Assembly: GCF_949987535.1 (NCBI RefSeq)
Contig: NC_080079.1
Span: 56,965,000-57,028,999 of the forward strand
Source: Balaenoptera acutorostrata
Taxonomy: Eukaryota; Chordata; Mammalia; Artiodactyla; Balaenopteridae
DNA length: 64,000 nucleotides
Direction: 5' to 3'
The notes beneath the pieces are model-generated. The model ran no database searches, had not been told where the DNA came from, and saw only the letters and a program-made list of their open reading frames with translations. The position numbers were made by a program, and so were the translations under genes. Below, in pieces: positions 30,650-41,345 of this stretch; positions within the stretch are counted from its first letter, which is position 1; each line of letters opens with the position of its first letter.

Positions 30650-30965
30650 CCTGTGCTCATCAGCCCAAGGGTGAGGCGTCTGGGGAGCCAAGGAAGAGAG
30701 AATCCTCCCCCTAAGATGCTCACAGTCAGGTGGGAGAATGATCACACCCGATATAGTTGGTTAAAGATGGGTCCAAGGACTAGACTAGAGGTCCACACCT
30801 ATAGCTACCCGCACGGTAGGGGTCAGCCTGTTGAGCTGGGGAGTCAGCCAGGCTTCCCAGAGAGCAGGGACTTTTCCACTAGAGGTCTGTCTGCATTTGT
30901 GCTTGTCTTAAGGATGAGTCTGGCCCATCAGTGCCTCTGAGCTTAGGGTAACATTCCTGCCAGTG
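30650..30965 (-). mobile_element. possible L2 LINE fragment
   Basis: CCTAAGATGCTCACAGTCAGG, GGGAGAATGATCACACC, GGAGTCAGCCAGGCTTCCC and GGGACTTTTCCACTAG follow the minus-strand L2 3' order, at low identity. Confidence 0.45.
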
Positions 30966-31194
30966 GGTTAACAGCACTAATAGACACGCAGCACGTCCGT
31001 CCTCCACTCTCAGCAGCCACAGAGGCATTTGTAAGGCCTGTTGTTTATATTCCTCTGCAGGGACCACGTGTTCCTGGGCTCGGGGTCTGGCGAGCCTCAG
31101 CTGGGTGTCTGGGAGGTACCTGCCAGGGCCATTCACCATGGTACCACTCTCCTTACAGAGCCTTCCTGGCAGCCAACCCCGAATCACTGCGTAG
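30966..31194. other. no gene seen
   Basis: Unique sequence. The 106-codon minus-strand frame here has no domain. Confidence 0.4.
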
Positions 31195-31400
31195 GGCAAT
31201 GAAACGTGCGTGGCTTTTGAGATTCAACACATCTGATTCTGAATTTATGCTGTATCACTTGCCGAATCCACTGAGCTACGTAAGTCACTCCACAGTCTAA
31301 GCCTCAGTTATGACAACTGTAAAATGGGGGTAATAATACCTACCTTGAAAGCTTGCTGTTGTTGGTATTAATGACGTGGCATGCACAGTACCTGCTGTGG
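31195..31400 (+). mobile_element. MIR SINE relic
   Basis: CATCTGATTCTGAATTTATGC, GTAAGTCACTCCACAGTC, TAAGCCTCAGTTATGACAAC, TGTAAAATGGGGGTAATAATACC. Plus orientation. Confidence 0.85.
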
Positions 31401-31420
31401 AACCCTGGGCAATCAAACAA

Positions 31421-31515
31421 TTCTTCCCCCTCCCTCCCCCCCTGTTTCCCTTCCTCCCTTCCTCCATCCCTCGCTCCTTCCCTGCCTCCCTCCCTGCCTC
31501 CTTTTCCTCTGTCCC
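31421..31515 (+). repeat. (CCTT/CCTC)n pyrimidine tract
   Basis: CT-rich low complexity with CCCTCCCCCC runs. Overlapping 60-90-codon frames are artefacts. Confidence 0.85.
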
Positions 31516-31739
31516 ACCTTTGCTCTCGATGGGAACTTTGAGCTGCCGTCATCTTTGGCAGAAGCCCTTGGTCTCTCCGGCCTTCTGGATGCCGACCTGC
31601 CAGCCTCTGTGGCTTGGAATCCAATTTCTTTACCTCTGAGAGGATAAAGGGCTGAGTCAGCTCCCCAAAGATTCACTTTCGAGGTTCCAAGGAGTCTGGG
31701 GGCGTTAGTGCCAGCACTTGGGCTGCTAATGGACTCAGA

Positions 31740-31960
31740 ATGGATTCAGGGCTGATGACACAGCCCTGAAATGTGGAGTTGGCTGGAGGAACCATGGTGA
31801 CCTTTTTTTTTTTTTTTTAAATGACTTCCACACAATAGGTTTCCTTTTAATCAGGAACTTGTTGTCTGCATTTCTGGCTTCCAGTAACTTCCTCCCTGGC
31901 CCTACAAAGGCCACAGGAGGATCAATTAGATGCCCCTGATGCTGAGGGATGGAATGGGCC
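31740..31960. promoter_or_regulatory. conserved-element candidate
   Basis: After a T16 run (31803-31818): AATGACTTCCACACAATAGG, TTTAATCAGGAACTTG, ACAAAGGCCACAGG and GATCAATTAGATGCCCC. Repeat-free and AT-richer than its flanks. Confidence 0.28.
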
Positions 31961-32089
31961 AAAGCGGCAGCCCTGGCTCTCCTCCCCACTGTCCTGGTGG
32001 TGTGGAAGGCATGAAGCCCCTGAGGAAAACCCACTTCACTGGGCTCTTAGACACTCCCAGCACTGCAGATTCAGACCTGCAGGTGCATG

Positions 32090-32200
32090 AAAGTCAGAGG
32101 TGAGAAGAGGGTGAGAGCTTTGGGAAAGATGACCTGGGAGGCTCAGACAGGTTAATTGACCTGCCAAGGGTCACAGAGCTGGTCAGGTGCCCTGGGCTAG
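32090..32200 (-). mobile_element. MIR SINE relic
   Basis: GACCTGGGAGGCTCAGACAG, GTTAATTGACCTGCCAAGGG and TCACAGAGCTGGTCAGG. Minus-strand MIR core. Confidence 0.75.
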
Positions 32201-32637
32201 GCTCTTCTTCCCAGGGTCCTTTCCACACTTGACCCTTAATCAGTCTACCGTCGGTGCCCACCCACCACTTGGGAGGCACTGTGGGTCTCCCGGAGTGTGT
32301 ATTTCACTGTCAGCCACTGTTCCTGGAAGGCACGCTTTTTTTTTTTTTTCCGGTGGCAATTGCCTTTCCAGCCTGACTGCCAGCGCAAGGTCACGGGAGA
32401 CGATCTGGACTCCATGACCTTGATTGTGCTGTTCCCCCTCCAAGAGCCAGCTTCCTCTTCTGGAGGGTAAGGGTGCTGGTAATGGCACTGTCTTTGGATC
32501 CCTGCCGGAAGGCAGAAAGGAGGCGCCATGTCCGTGTTCAACAAACTACTGGCTCAAAATAACCCCCTTTTAAGGAAAAAGTTACCGATTGCGGTAAGTT
32601 CTATAGGACTAATGGACCCAACCTGAGGTTCTCGAAG
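32201..32637. other. no gene seen
   Basis: Unique sequence with a T12 run at 32337-32349. 32550-32620 (CCCCCTTTTAAGGAAAAAG, ACCGATTGCGGTAAG) is AT-richer. No gene. Confidence 0.4.
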
Positions 32638-32800
32638 TATGGTCCCTGGACCAGCAGCAGCGGCCTCATCTGGGAACTTGTTAAAATGCAAATTCTCAAG
32701 CGCCATCAGAAATCCTGAGGGTGAGGCCCAACAATCTGTATTTTAACGAGCCCTCCAGGCAATTCTCATGCCCCCTAGGTTTGAAACCCTCTGGGCTAGA
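32638..32800. mobile_element. MER5A-type DNA transposon (hAT-Charlie)
   Basis: CGAAGTATGGTCCCTGGACC, CATCTGGGAACTTGTTAAAATG, CAAATTCTCAAGCGCC, GTGAGGCCCAACAATCTG and GGCAATTCTCATGCCC. Nearly full length. Confidence 0.9.
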
Positions 32801-33119
32801 CTTTTGCTTTCCATGGACCCAGAGGAGGGAAAGATTGTCGTGGATGGGGATGTGGGCTTAAGGACCACCTCCAAAGAAGGCATTAGAAATGGACACTGGA
32901 GGGCAAGTAGTTGCTGGGTGCTGGGGAGGCGTTCAGGTGCCAGCACAGTGCTCTGGAGCAGGGATGCTGAAGGCAGATCTGCCAAAAGCCTGACCTGCTC
33001 CCACCAATGCCCACAAGACTGGAAGAGTGACCACTGACCATGGTCAGGATTCAGATTTGACCTTGACTGAATGATCACAAATGCTATGTCTGTATTTGGT
33101 AAGAGAATTCAGGAGGCCC
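32801..33119. other. no gene seen
   Basis: Unique. Nothing recognised. Confidence 0.4.
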
Positions 33120-33275
33120 GTCCATTCATCCATTCATCCATCCATCCATCCATCATCCATCCTTTCTTCCAAGTAAAGCTTATTTGTTTGAATTAAAGTT
33201 ATTTGAACTGTATTCTGTGCCAGGCATTCCGCTATGCCCTTGGCTTGCAGAAATGCGACAACCAGAGATAACAGT
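33120..33275 (-). mobile_element. (CATC)n repeat leading into an L2-like 3' end
   Basis: CATC/CATT units at 33121-33162, then TATTCTGTGCCAGGCATTCCG and CTTGGCTTGCAGAAATG, consistent with a minus-strand L2 or MIR tail whose ATTC tail expanded. Confidence 0.6.
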
Positions 33276-33279
33276 TTGT

Positions 33280-33435
33280 GTCCTCTGATTAATTTAAAAA
33301 GTTAAGTTCTTGAAAATCCACTTTAATGAAAACAAGTTCCCACCAAACGTCACTATCTGAAGTATTAGATTAAATATTTCTGTGTGGCATGAAACAGGAG
33401 CAATATTTAACTTTAAGGCCTGTTCCCATCTTTGA
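33280..33435. promoter_or_regulatory. conserved-element candidate
   Basis: GATTAATTTAAAAAGTTAAG, CACTTTAATGAAAACAAG, GTATTAGATTAAATATTTC and CAATATTTAACTTTAAGGCC: dense TAAT words without repeat identity. Confidence 0.32.
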
Positions 33436-33559
33436 GGACCTCAGAAGGCTGGGTGTAGGAATTAGACGTGTGACAGGTGGAACGTCACCCAGGGGAGGGT
33501 CACGAATAAGCTCACTAATTGTTTAGCTCCCAGAGTTTCCCACCTCTCCTTCTTATTCA

Positions 33560-33715
33560 TTTTCTGATTTAATCCTGAAAACAATACTGTGAACTCTGAG
33601 GAAATTCAGACTCAGAATTTAAGTGACTTGCCCCAAGTTACAAAGGAAATGAGCCACAGAACCATGACGAAAACGGAATCTTCAGATTCTCCCAAACCCT
33701 GAACTCACCATGCTG
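33560..33715 (-). mobile_element. MIR SINE relic
   Basis: TTTAATCCTGAAAACAATACTG, GAGGAAATTCAGACTCAG, AGTGACTTGCCCCAAGTTAC and CACAGAACCATGACG. Minus strand. Confidence 0.82.
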
Positions 33716-34045
33716 ACTTCCATTCATAATAGTAGAAGATCAGGCGCTGTGTTACCCGAGTCCTGTTTTGGGCAAGGTGGGACCCTTCTAGGATGCCCAG
33801 GCTGCCCACGCCATCCATGCGTAGGGGCAACTGTGGAGCTGCGTCTAAACCAGAAAGCTACTCAGGAAACCCAAGATCCATTTCCAAAGAAAGGTCATCC
33901 ATTTTCCAGCATGTGCCATTCCCTGGAGACACTGGTCTCACCACCAAGCATGGCTACTCTGAGATCGGAATAAGAAACCCTCAGCCTCCTAACACTTGGT
34001 GAGTCCCAAGAATTTAACACCTCACCCATGCCGACAGGTCACTGT
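33716..34045. other. no gene seen
   Basis: Unique sequence. Two overlapping plus-strand frames of 69-87 codons without domain. Confidence 0.4.
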
Positions 34046-34660
34046 GGGGAAAAAAAAATCAAAACACACACTGGTAGTAAAATCGTGGCTCTTTGAACAA
34101 TATTAAAACACTTCAGCAATGTTTCATATAGAATTAATTAACATAAACCCCAGCATCCTCATTGCTGCAGAGCCCTAAAGTGGTTGCCAGAATTTAATTA
34201 GACTTAACCTTTTTTCCTACACCAGTACCACTTTATAATAACTGCAAATCATTATTAATTCCTTTGGTGTTCACTGTAATAACATTAATCATGATGAACT
34301 TCTTTCTGTAGTAATGTGTATGTAATATGTAATTCCATAGCAATTTAGTATTAGTTAAGGCTAAATTGAAATTAATTTCACAAAAAGATACTATTTGTTA
34401 TTGGATCCTGTATATTCATAAAATAATATTTTAGAGCAATTTATATTGAGGTGACCAGATTAGGAGGCATTTGGCAAACTGCAAAAAGTTCAGAGACAGA
34501 ACAGTTTGCTGCTGATTACTGGAGCGTACCTGATTGCTGGTGTCTCGTATCCCAAGGTGCTTGAAACAACAAATCAGAAAATGGGTAAGCTATGATGCGA
34601 TGGCCCTTTGAGATACCGTACCTTATCAATCTGAAGCCATAGCATTGGACAAGAATGTAT
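34046..34660. promoter_or_regulatory. strong candidate conserved noncoding element
   Basis: About 600 bp of repeat-free AT-rich DNA at the edge of the AT-rich trough. Homeodomain-type TAATTA/ATTAAT words cluster at 34134-34140, 34193-34200, 34254-34260, 34284-34289 and 34371-34378. There is also AACTGCAAATCATTATTAATTC (34241-34262) with an octamer-like GCAAATCATTA. No frame, no splice signals. The most enhancer-like stretch in the window by composition. Confidence 0.45.
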
Positions 34661-34664
34661 CTTG

Positions 34665-34870
34665 GAGTCATTTCCAGAACCAAGCCTGTGATTTATTATC
34701 CCAGATTTCAAGAGTCAAGCCACGTTTTTGGCCTCTCCCAGGCTCAGTCTTCTCTCCTGTAAAATGGTTACATTATCCCCTCATGATGGTCTTCAGGGAT
34801 TCCAAGGATGTGATAGATTTGAGTGACTTGGAAAATTGCAATAGCTGAGAACGTATGCGATGCTAGGAAG
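34665..34870 (+). mobile_element. MIR SINE relic
   Basis: AAGCCTGTGATTTATTATCC, TCCCAGGCTCAGTCTTCTC, TCCTGTAAAATGGTTACATTATC and GTCTTCAGGGATTCCAAGG. Diverged, plus strand. Confidence 0.65.
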
Positions 34871-35089
34871 AGAAGTTATGGTCTATGTGTGCTTTATTTT
34901 GTTGTTTAATTTCATTTATTTTTGTGATAGAATGCTTGGAAGTGGAGATGCTGAGAAGGGAAAGGAAGGTTTTTTTAAAGATATCAGCTGTACATGTCAC
35001 TAATGTTTAGGCGTCACCTTGTCCCAGCCTTTGCCCTCTGCTGGGCGTATTCGGACACTCTGATGTTGACAAACCTCTGGGGACTTTCC
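34871..35089. other. no gene seen
   Basis: AT-rich start, then unique sequence. Nothing recognised. Confidence 0.4.
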
Positions 35090-35745
35090 TCCGTTCATTC
35101 ATCCATTCATCTCACCAGGCAGGAGTGGAAGACAGAAGGATGAGTAAGACATAGCTCTGCCTTCGGGAAGCTGGTGGTCTAGGGGACATGACTATAAATG
35201 GATATTTAAAATATATTCTAATAAGGGCAGTAGATACATGCTCAGGTAAGGGGTGATACTAAAAGTAAGTAACAGCACATAAGGCCTCAGCCCTGACTAA
35301 TCAGCGTGATGGCTGGCAGGTGGGCTTCAGGAGGGCATCCAGAGGTGCAGTAGATGGACACGGGCTGAGCTCAGGGCATGATGGGAGCCCAGAAGAGAGC
35401 TCTCTAGGCTGGTGGACAGGAAGGGGGAATTCAGGGAAACCCCCCTAGAGAAGGAGAAAGTCTTAAGTGACAGCGGGCTCTGGCGAAGAGCAGGGAACAG
35501 CAGAGGGGCAGCTCAGCGACAGGAGGCCCCTCGATGTGTGTGAGGCAGTAACTAGGAGCAGTTTGCGCTTATGGAGGACACAGTCTCCTGAGAGAGAAGG
35601 GGCAGCCCCACTTGACCAGTGCACAGGACCCTCATGGAGGGCTTTGTAAGCTGCACTGGGGGAACTTGGACTTCAAAGGCTGAGGGTGTGGGTTGGGAGT
35701 GATGCAATGGGCAGAAGCATTGCTTCTGCTATTGTTCTGTTTTGA
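35090..35745 (-). mobile_element. L2 LINE fragment
   Basis: Minus strand: CCGTTCATTCATCCATTC, GGATGAGTAAGACATAGC, TCTGCCTTCGGGAAGCTGG, then L2-like GGGCTTTGTAAGCTGC and ACTTGGACTTCAAAGGC at the far end. Middle part uncertain. Confidence 0.55.
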
Positions 35746-35779
35746 GCATTTAAAAAAAATGCCCTCACTGTTATGGTAT

Positions 35780-36640
35780 AAGTGATATATGCGACATAAA
35801 AATTAAGCATACATGTCTGGAAATAGATACCAGAAACAAAATCAAAAGACATATGATAAATGTTGGAAGAAAAGATTTGTAGGATGTATTACGAAAAGTT
35901 AATAGCCTTTATCTAGAAGGAGCTTTTTACAAGTGGATAAGAAAAAGACAAATAACCTGATAGATAAATGAACAAGAAAAAGCCGCAAATAACCAATAAC
36001 ATAGAAAAAAAAAAAAAAAGGCTTGCCCTAACAAAGAATCAAAGAAATGAAAATGAAAATAACAATGAAAGACCAGTTTTTAAATCAAATTGACACAATT
36101 TGAAAGTGTTGGTAGTATCCATTACGGGAGAGGGAAAACGGGCACTCTCATAATTGGTGGGAGTGTAATTAGGGTACAATCTTTTCACTATTAAGGTTTA
36201 AAATGTGCATATTATTTTGATCAGAACCCCCAGTTTTGGAAATTGAAGCTACAGAAAGATTATGATGTAAGAAGGTGAGGTGAGATATAAAAAAACCCTG
36301 AATGTTCATGGATAAGGAAATGTTTGAATAAATTAATGTACATCCATGCTATAGGATATTAATCAGTGACTTGGAGGCATGCCCTTGGTAATTATTAAGT
36401 GAATACAACAGAAAGTACACTATCAATTCATTGATGTTAAAAAAGTAATACATGCTCATTATAAAGAACTCAAGAAATTAAGAAAACAATTAAGTAAAAA
36501 AAAAATAATCCCCTCCCAAACGTAACCCCCAGAAATCAATATATATCCTGATAGAAGCCTACATAGACAGGAATGTAAAGGTGGGATTACACCACAAAGC
36601 TACTTTTTAATAAAAAAATATTAAATTTAATTTTAGTTTA
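35780..36640 (+). mobile_element. L1M-type LINE fragment
   Basis: Plus-strand old L1, ORF2 end into 3'UTR: GTGGATAAGAAAAAGAC, AAATAACCTGATAGATAAATG, GGGCACTCTCATAATTGGTGG, GTTCATGGATAAGGAAATG and CATCCATGCTATAGGATATT. It then reads ACATGCTCATTATAAAG. Includes an A16 run (36005-36020). No intact frame. Confidence 0.8.
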
Positions 36641-37069
36641 GTTTAAAAGAAGAAAAAGAATCTAAAGTAAAATGGAAGGAATTGCTCCATTTAGACAAAT
36701 ATTTCTTCAGCACAAGAGATACTCTTTTCTAACAGATCCCCTCTGAGGGATTATAGAAAGCATTAGGAGGTGGGAGTCAGTTTAAAACGACATCTTTTAA
36801 ATTTACACAGTATTGATTGACTTCCTGCTGAGAGAGATGAGGGGATGAGCACTCTTATACTTCCCGCACCTCCCTCTTCTCGTGCCTGATATTGTTAGTT
36901 TTATTACTTTACAAAAATATTTTAAACTTTACAACATTTCTATTCTATTCTGTAGGCATAATTACACCAGTTTTTAAGTCTTAGAAATACATTTAATGAA
37001 CTCTGTGTGTAGAACAATAGCTTCTCCATACCTAAGTTCTTTATGTAGATATAACTGTTAGTCGACTGG
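36641..37069. other. no gene seen; AT-rich
   Basis: AT-rich sequence between two repeats. Possibly a decayed retroposon, not assignable. Confidence 0.4.
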
Positions 37070-37600
37070 TATATGAGTCAGAATTTGGTTCCACCACATA
37101 TAACATCCACAGAACAACAACAACAAAAATGGTGGTTGAAGCAAAATGAAAGTTTACTTCTTTTTCATATAAAGTAAACCTGAAGCAGCAGACCAGAGGA
37201 GGTTTGGCAAATCCACAAATTTATTAGGCAGCCAAGCTCCTTCTAGCTGATTTCTCTATCATCATTAGGTTTAGCTTTTGTCCTCATGGTTTAAGATGGC
37301 TGCCAGGACTCCACCCATCACATCTATCTTTTAGGCAGCAGGGTGGATGAAGGTTGAAGATGATGTCCTCCTTCCCTTTAATTAGACTTCCTGAGAGTTG
37401 CACACACCACATCTGATTATATACTATTGGTTAAACTTCATGACTTGACCATAACTAGCTGCAAAGAAGGTTAGAGAATGTAGTCTTGTAGGTGGGTGAC
37501 AATGTCCCCAGGGAAATATCAGGATTCTTATGACCAAAGAAGGCAGAAAAGTAGACATTAGAAGGTAATAATAAGTCTCCACCACTGGGTTTCTACCACT
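37070..37600. mobile_element. interspersed repeat, family unresolved
   Basis: AGATGGCTGCCAGGACTCC, GCAGCAGGGTGGATGAAGG, TTAGACTTCCTGAGAGTTGC, CATGACTTGACCATAACTAGC and GAGAATGTAGTCTTG are phrases of a widespread mammalian repeat (LTR- or L1-associated) that I cannot name with confidence. Confidence 0.5.
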
Positions 37601-37601
37601 A

Positions 37602-38460
37602 CTAGCTGGATTTCAAAATCAAATAGCTTTTCAACAAGGAATCAAGCATACTATATAATTCCTTCAATTCTTTCCTAGTTGGAAATGTCTTCCTGTGGCC
37701 TTTATTCTTGAATGACATCTTGGCTGGATATAATAATCCTGGCTTACATTTTCTTTCCATCAGAATTTTGAATATATTCCTCCCTTGTCTCCTGGAATTA
37801 TATATTGTTGCCAAAGATTCTAAGGTCCATCTGTTTCAATACAGCTTATCAATGACTTACTTTTCTACCTGGACTCGTGAAGCATTCTTTCTTTGTCCTT
37901 AAAGTTCAACAAATTGCCAAGTTATGTCTGGATGTTGATGTTTTGGTATCATCTCCCTGCCTCCTACCCCAAGACCCTTGGGAACAGTGTGCTTTTTAAT
38001 CAGCAATTTCCATAATTTCTCTTTTCAGGGATTTTTTATTTCTATTATTTCATTTATGGTGTTTTCTACTATGAAAGCATCAGTTATTCTAACATAAGAT
38101 CAACTTTGTCCTCCAAATCCACTAAAATCTCACTATACTCTTTGATCTTCTTGTGTTTTTCCTGTGCATTCACTGTGATCATCTCAAGCGGAGGGGTGGC
38201 ATAGGGCCACAAGGGCTATGGACTGCAGGGCTCCGGGGGGCCCCTGCAGTACATTCACATCATGGACTAAGATATGAAAACTCCCTGGAGTTGCACCACT
38301 TGACAGCACATTCACAACTTTTTATTTGATATCAGGAATTAATTTTTCCTCTGCATTTATTCTGTTCTTCACTCTTATGATTTATTTATTAGTTCTATAA
38401 TTGCATTATGATGGTTCTCCTTTTGTCTCATTGGCTCTGCAGCTCCCTTTTCCTATTGTT
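37602..38460 (-). mobile_element. L1-type LINE relic with ORF1p C-terminal remnant
   Basis: Minus-strand frame 37814-37602 (70 codons) contains NIFKILMERKCKPGLLYPAK and MSFKNKGHRKTFPTRKELKE, matching the C-terminal domain of L1 ORF1p (the family motif has Y-PAKLSF then a basic DK-KL stretch). The element continues rightwards as diverged antisense L1/HAL1-like sequence. A GC-rich patch at 38190-38290 interrupts it. Confidence 0.7.
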
Positions 38461-39320
38461 CTAGAGCTTTTTTAAACAGCTTCACAGAGATATAATTGGC
38501 ATACAGAAAGCTGTACGTATTTAAAGCGAAAGTGTGGCAAGTTTTGGCATATGAATACACCATGAAAGCAATGAACACAAATCAACATAATGAACACATA
38601 CACCACCCCCAAAGTTTCCTTGCACCCCTTGGTAATCTTTTTATCTCCTCGTTAGCTTATTAACACTATACCTCTTAATTTAGTTATTTTGTCATTCTAG
38701 TCTTGCTTTTAGGGTATGTAGTATATGTCTTCAGCTTAACACAGTACACCTTTATTTGATATTTTATCACTTCATGTATGGTATAAGAACCTTACAACCA
38801 TATACTTCCTTTCTCCTCACCAGGCCTTGGAGCTATTGTTGCTATACATTTTACTTCTACATGTGTTATAAGCCCTTTGATGCATTGTGATTAAATGTGT
38901 TTTAAATGGTCAATGATCTTTTAAATAGATTTAAATAATAAAAAAAATCTTTTATGTTTATTCACATAGTGATCATTTCCAGTGATATTTATTTCTCTGT
39001 GTAGATTTCAGTTTCTTTATGGTATCATTTCTTTTCTGCTTGAATGCTTTTCTTTCCCATATTTTGTATGATGGGCTTGTTGTGATAAATCCCTTCAGCT
39101 TTTGCTTGTCTGAAAAAAATCTTTCCTTTGCCTTCCTTTTGGAAGGCTAGTTTTGCTGGGTATAGAATTACAGGTTGGCAGGTCTTTTCTTTCAGTACTT
39201 TAAAGATATTGCTCCTTGTCTTCTGGCTCACATTGGTTCTGACAAGAAATCTGTTGTTATCTGTATTTCTTTATACATGATGCGCCTTTGTCCTAACTCA
39301 GGCTGCTTTTAGAATTTCTC

Positions 39321-39678
39321 TTTATCACCACTTTATTTTTTAATTTTTTTTAAAAGGAATTCCTTTATTTTTATTATTTATTTATTTATTTATTTATTTT
39401 TGGCTGTGTTGGGTCTTCGTTTCTGTGCAAGGGCTTTCTCTAGTTGCGGCAAGCGGGGGCCACTCTTCATCGCGGTGCGCGGGCCTCTCACTATCGTGGC
39501 CTCTCTAGTTGCGGAGCACAGGCTCAAGACGCGCAGGCTCAGTAGTTGTGGCTCACGGGCCCAGTTGCTCCTTGGCATGTGGGATCTTCCCAGACCAGGG
39601 CTCGAACCCGTGTCCCCTGCATTAGCAGGCAGATTCTCAACCACTGCGCCACCAGGGAAGCCCTTTATCACCACTTTA
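39321..39678 (-). mobile_element. CHR-type tRNA-derived SINE with target-site duplication
   Basis: Body 39336-39663, minus strand: head at right (CCACTGCGCCACCAGGGAAG on the plus strand), box B complement GGCTCGAACCC, tRNA-unrelated region AGTTGCGGAGCACAGGC, AT-rich tail at left (TTATTTATTT). Perfect 15-bp duplications TTTATCACCACTTTA at 39321-39335 and 39664-39678. Inserted into the minus-strand L1, so younger than it. Confidence 0.96.
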
Positions 39679-40305
39679 AAGCAATCTTTTTATTGTATGG
39701 CTTGGTGTACTGTTCTTCATGTTTTTTGTGCTTGGGTTTTGTTGAACTTCTTTGATCTTTGTGTTTACAGCTTTTATCAAATTTGGAAATTTTTCAACCA
39801 TTATTTTTTTTAGATATTGTCCTGCTATTTCCTTATGACTCCAATTACACATCCATTAGGTTACTTGAGTTTGTCCAACAATTAGGCAGGCTTTCTTCAT
39901 TTATCTTTAAATTTATTTCTTCATGTTTAATTTTAGATAGTTTCTACTGCTGTATTCAAAGCTTATAAATCCTATTTTTCTGTGATGATTTATTGGCTGT
40001 TAATCTCATCTAGTTTACTTTTCATCTTAGACATTGTAGTATTCATCTCTAAGATTTTAATTTTGGTCTTTATATCATCAGTCTCCATATCGCTTTCCCT
40101 CAGTTTCTTGAACATAAGAAATGCAATAATAATTACTGTTTTAATGTCTTTGTGTACTAATTATATTATCTATGTCATTTCTAGGTCAGTTTTGATTGAT
40201 CATATTTTCTCCTTATTATGGATTATCTTTTCCTGCCTCTCTGATAATTTGTTGTTGTATATCAGAAATGTTGAATTTTATCTTATTGGGTGCTAGTTTT
40301 ATATT

Positions 40306-40308
<3 letters not shown>

Positions 40309-40358
<50 letters not shown>

Positions 40359-40371
40359 TTTTTTTTTTTTT
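40309..40371. repeat. (TA)n microsatellite plus T-run
   Basis: About 24 perfect TA units (40309-40357) followed by AC and T13. Prone to cruciform extrusion and length change. Confidence 0.97.
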
Positions 40372-40810
40372 GAGCCTTGTTCTGGAATGTACTTAAGTTT
40401 CTTAAAAACTTAATCCTTTCATGTTTGCTTTTAAGCTTTGTTAGGTCTGACCACAGCAACATTTAGTCTTGGGCCAATTTTGCTTCACTGCCTGAAGAAA
40501 ATGTTTAAGTACTCTGTTTAATGCCTGTGGATTCTGCCTGGTGGGAACAGGAACTCTTCCCACCCTGCATGAGCACCTGCATGTGTTGATGCCTAGAAGC
40601 TCCAGGCCACACAGTGGGGCAATTGTAAGGCTCATCTCTTTTGTTTCCCATCTTTAAGGGATCACCATCCTTTGTTGCCTGTCCCCCATTTCAAAAACTG
40701 TTGTTTCATATATTTTGTCCATTTTCTTGCTTGTTTCAGGTGATAGGGTAAATCTAGTGCTTGTCTCTTCATTTTGGCTGCAAATGAAAGTTTTTCTATT
40801 GTTTTATCAT

Positions 40811-41219
40811 CTGTTCTTTACCTTCTTATTTTGATACATTTATTTATTTATTTAAGCTTTATTATAATGAGGAAATGTTCTTCTGTTATTTGGAATTTAT
40901 TTTCCAGACTGGATCCTTTTTTTTTTTTCTTGAACAATGTTTGTATGGTCCCCATACTGATTATTTTAATCCATTTATACCTAACATAGAGACTGCTGTT
41001 CAGTTCTTGACTATGAAATTGTGAGTGGATTTACTTAATGTTCCCACTTTAACTGAAACATATTTCTCTTTCTCTCTGAACTATACTTTAAGGTTTAGGT
41101 GTTTTTATTGTATCAACCATTCTGTAGTTGAGAATGCAAGGGGAAGAGGACAGATTTAGGAAAGAAAAACTTTCAATTTCACCCACACACAGGGTCATCT
41201 GATTTTTAGAAAATATTCA
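40811..41219. other. no gene seen; AT-rich
   Basis: AT-rich, with ATTTATTTATTTATTT at 40839-40854 and a T-run at 40918-40929. Possibly more L1-derived sequence but not assignable. Confidence 0.4.
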
Positions 41220-41345
41220 GGGAACTAGGTTATAAACACCATGAAGGCAGAAGTTTTGGCGGGGAGGGGTCAGTTTTGTTCACTGTTGTATCCCTAGTCC
41301 TGAGAATGGTGCTTGGCAATAGTAGATTCTCAGTAACTAAGATTT
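41220..41345 (+). mobile_element. L2 LINE 3' end
   Basis: AAACACCATGAAGGCAGAAG, GTTCACTGTTGTATCCC, TAGTCCTGAGAATGGTGC, TTGGCAATAGTAGATTC and TCAGTAACTAAGATTTG match the terminal L2 sequence. Confidence 0.85.

Larger units (their letters stand above)
38465..40810 (-). mobile_element. L1M/HAL1-type LINE, split by a SINE
   Basis: The 3' end is at the left: minus strand reads GCCAATTATATCTCTGTG and AAGCTGTTTAAAAAAG. Frame 39231-39025 encodes NIFKVLKEKTCQPVILYPAK, the ORF1p C-terminal motif. Rightwards (5') come TTGCTGGGTATAGAATTAC, TTTCAGTACTTTAAAGATATTG and TTTCATATATTTTGTCC. I see no ORF2 between the ORF1 remnant and the 3' end, which fits a HAL1-like (ORF1-only) or internally deleted element. 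Confidence 0.8.

Noticed and set aside
33121..33162. Tandem CATC units as a possible CRISPR-like array
   Set aside because: Simple tetranucleotide repeat with no spacers, in a mammalian genome.
39390..39813. Open frames of 69-137 codons on both strands (AVLGLRFCARAFSSCG and related)
   Set aside because: Translation of the CHR-type SINE; the same peptide recurs from the SINE at 5.7-6.0 kb.
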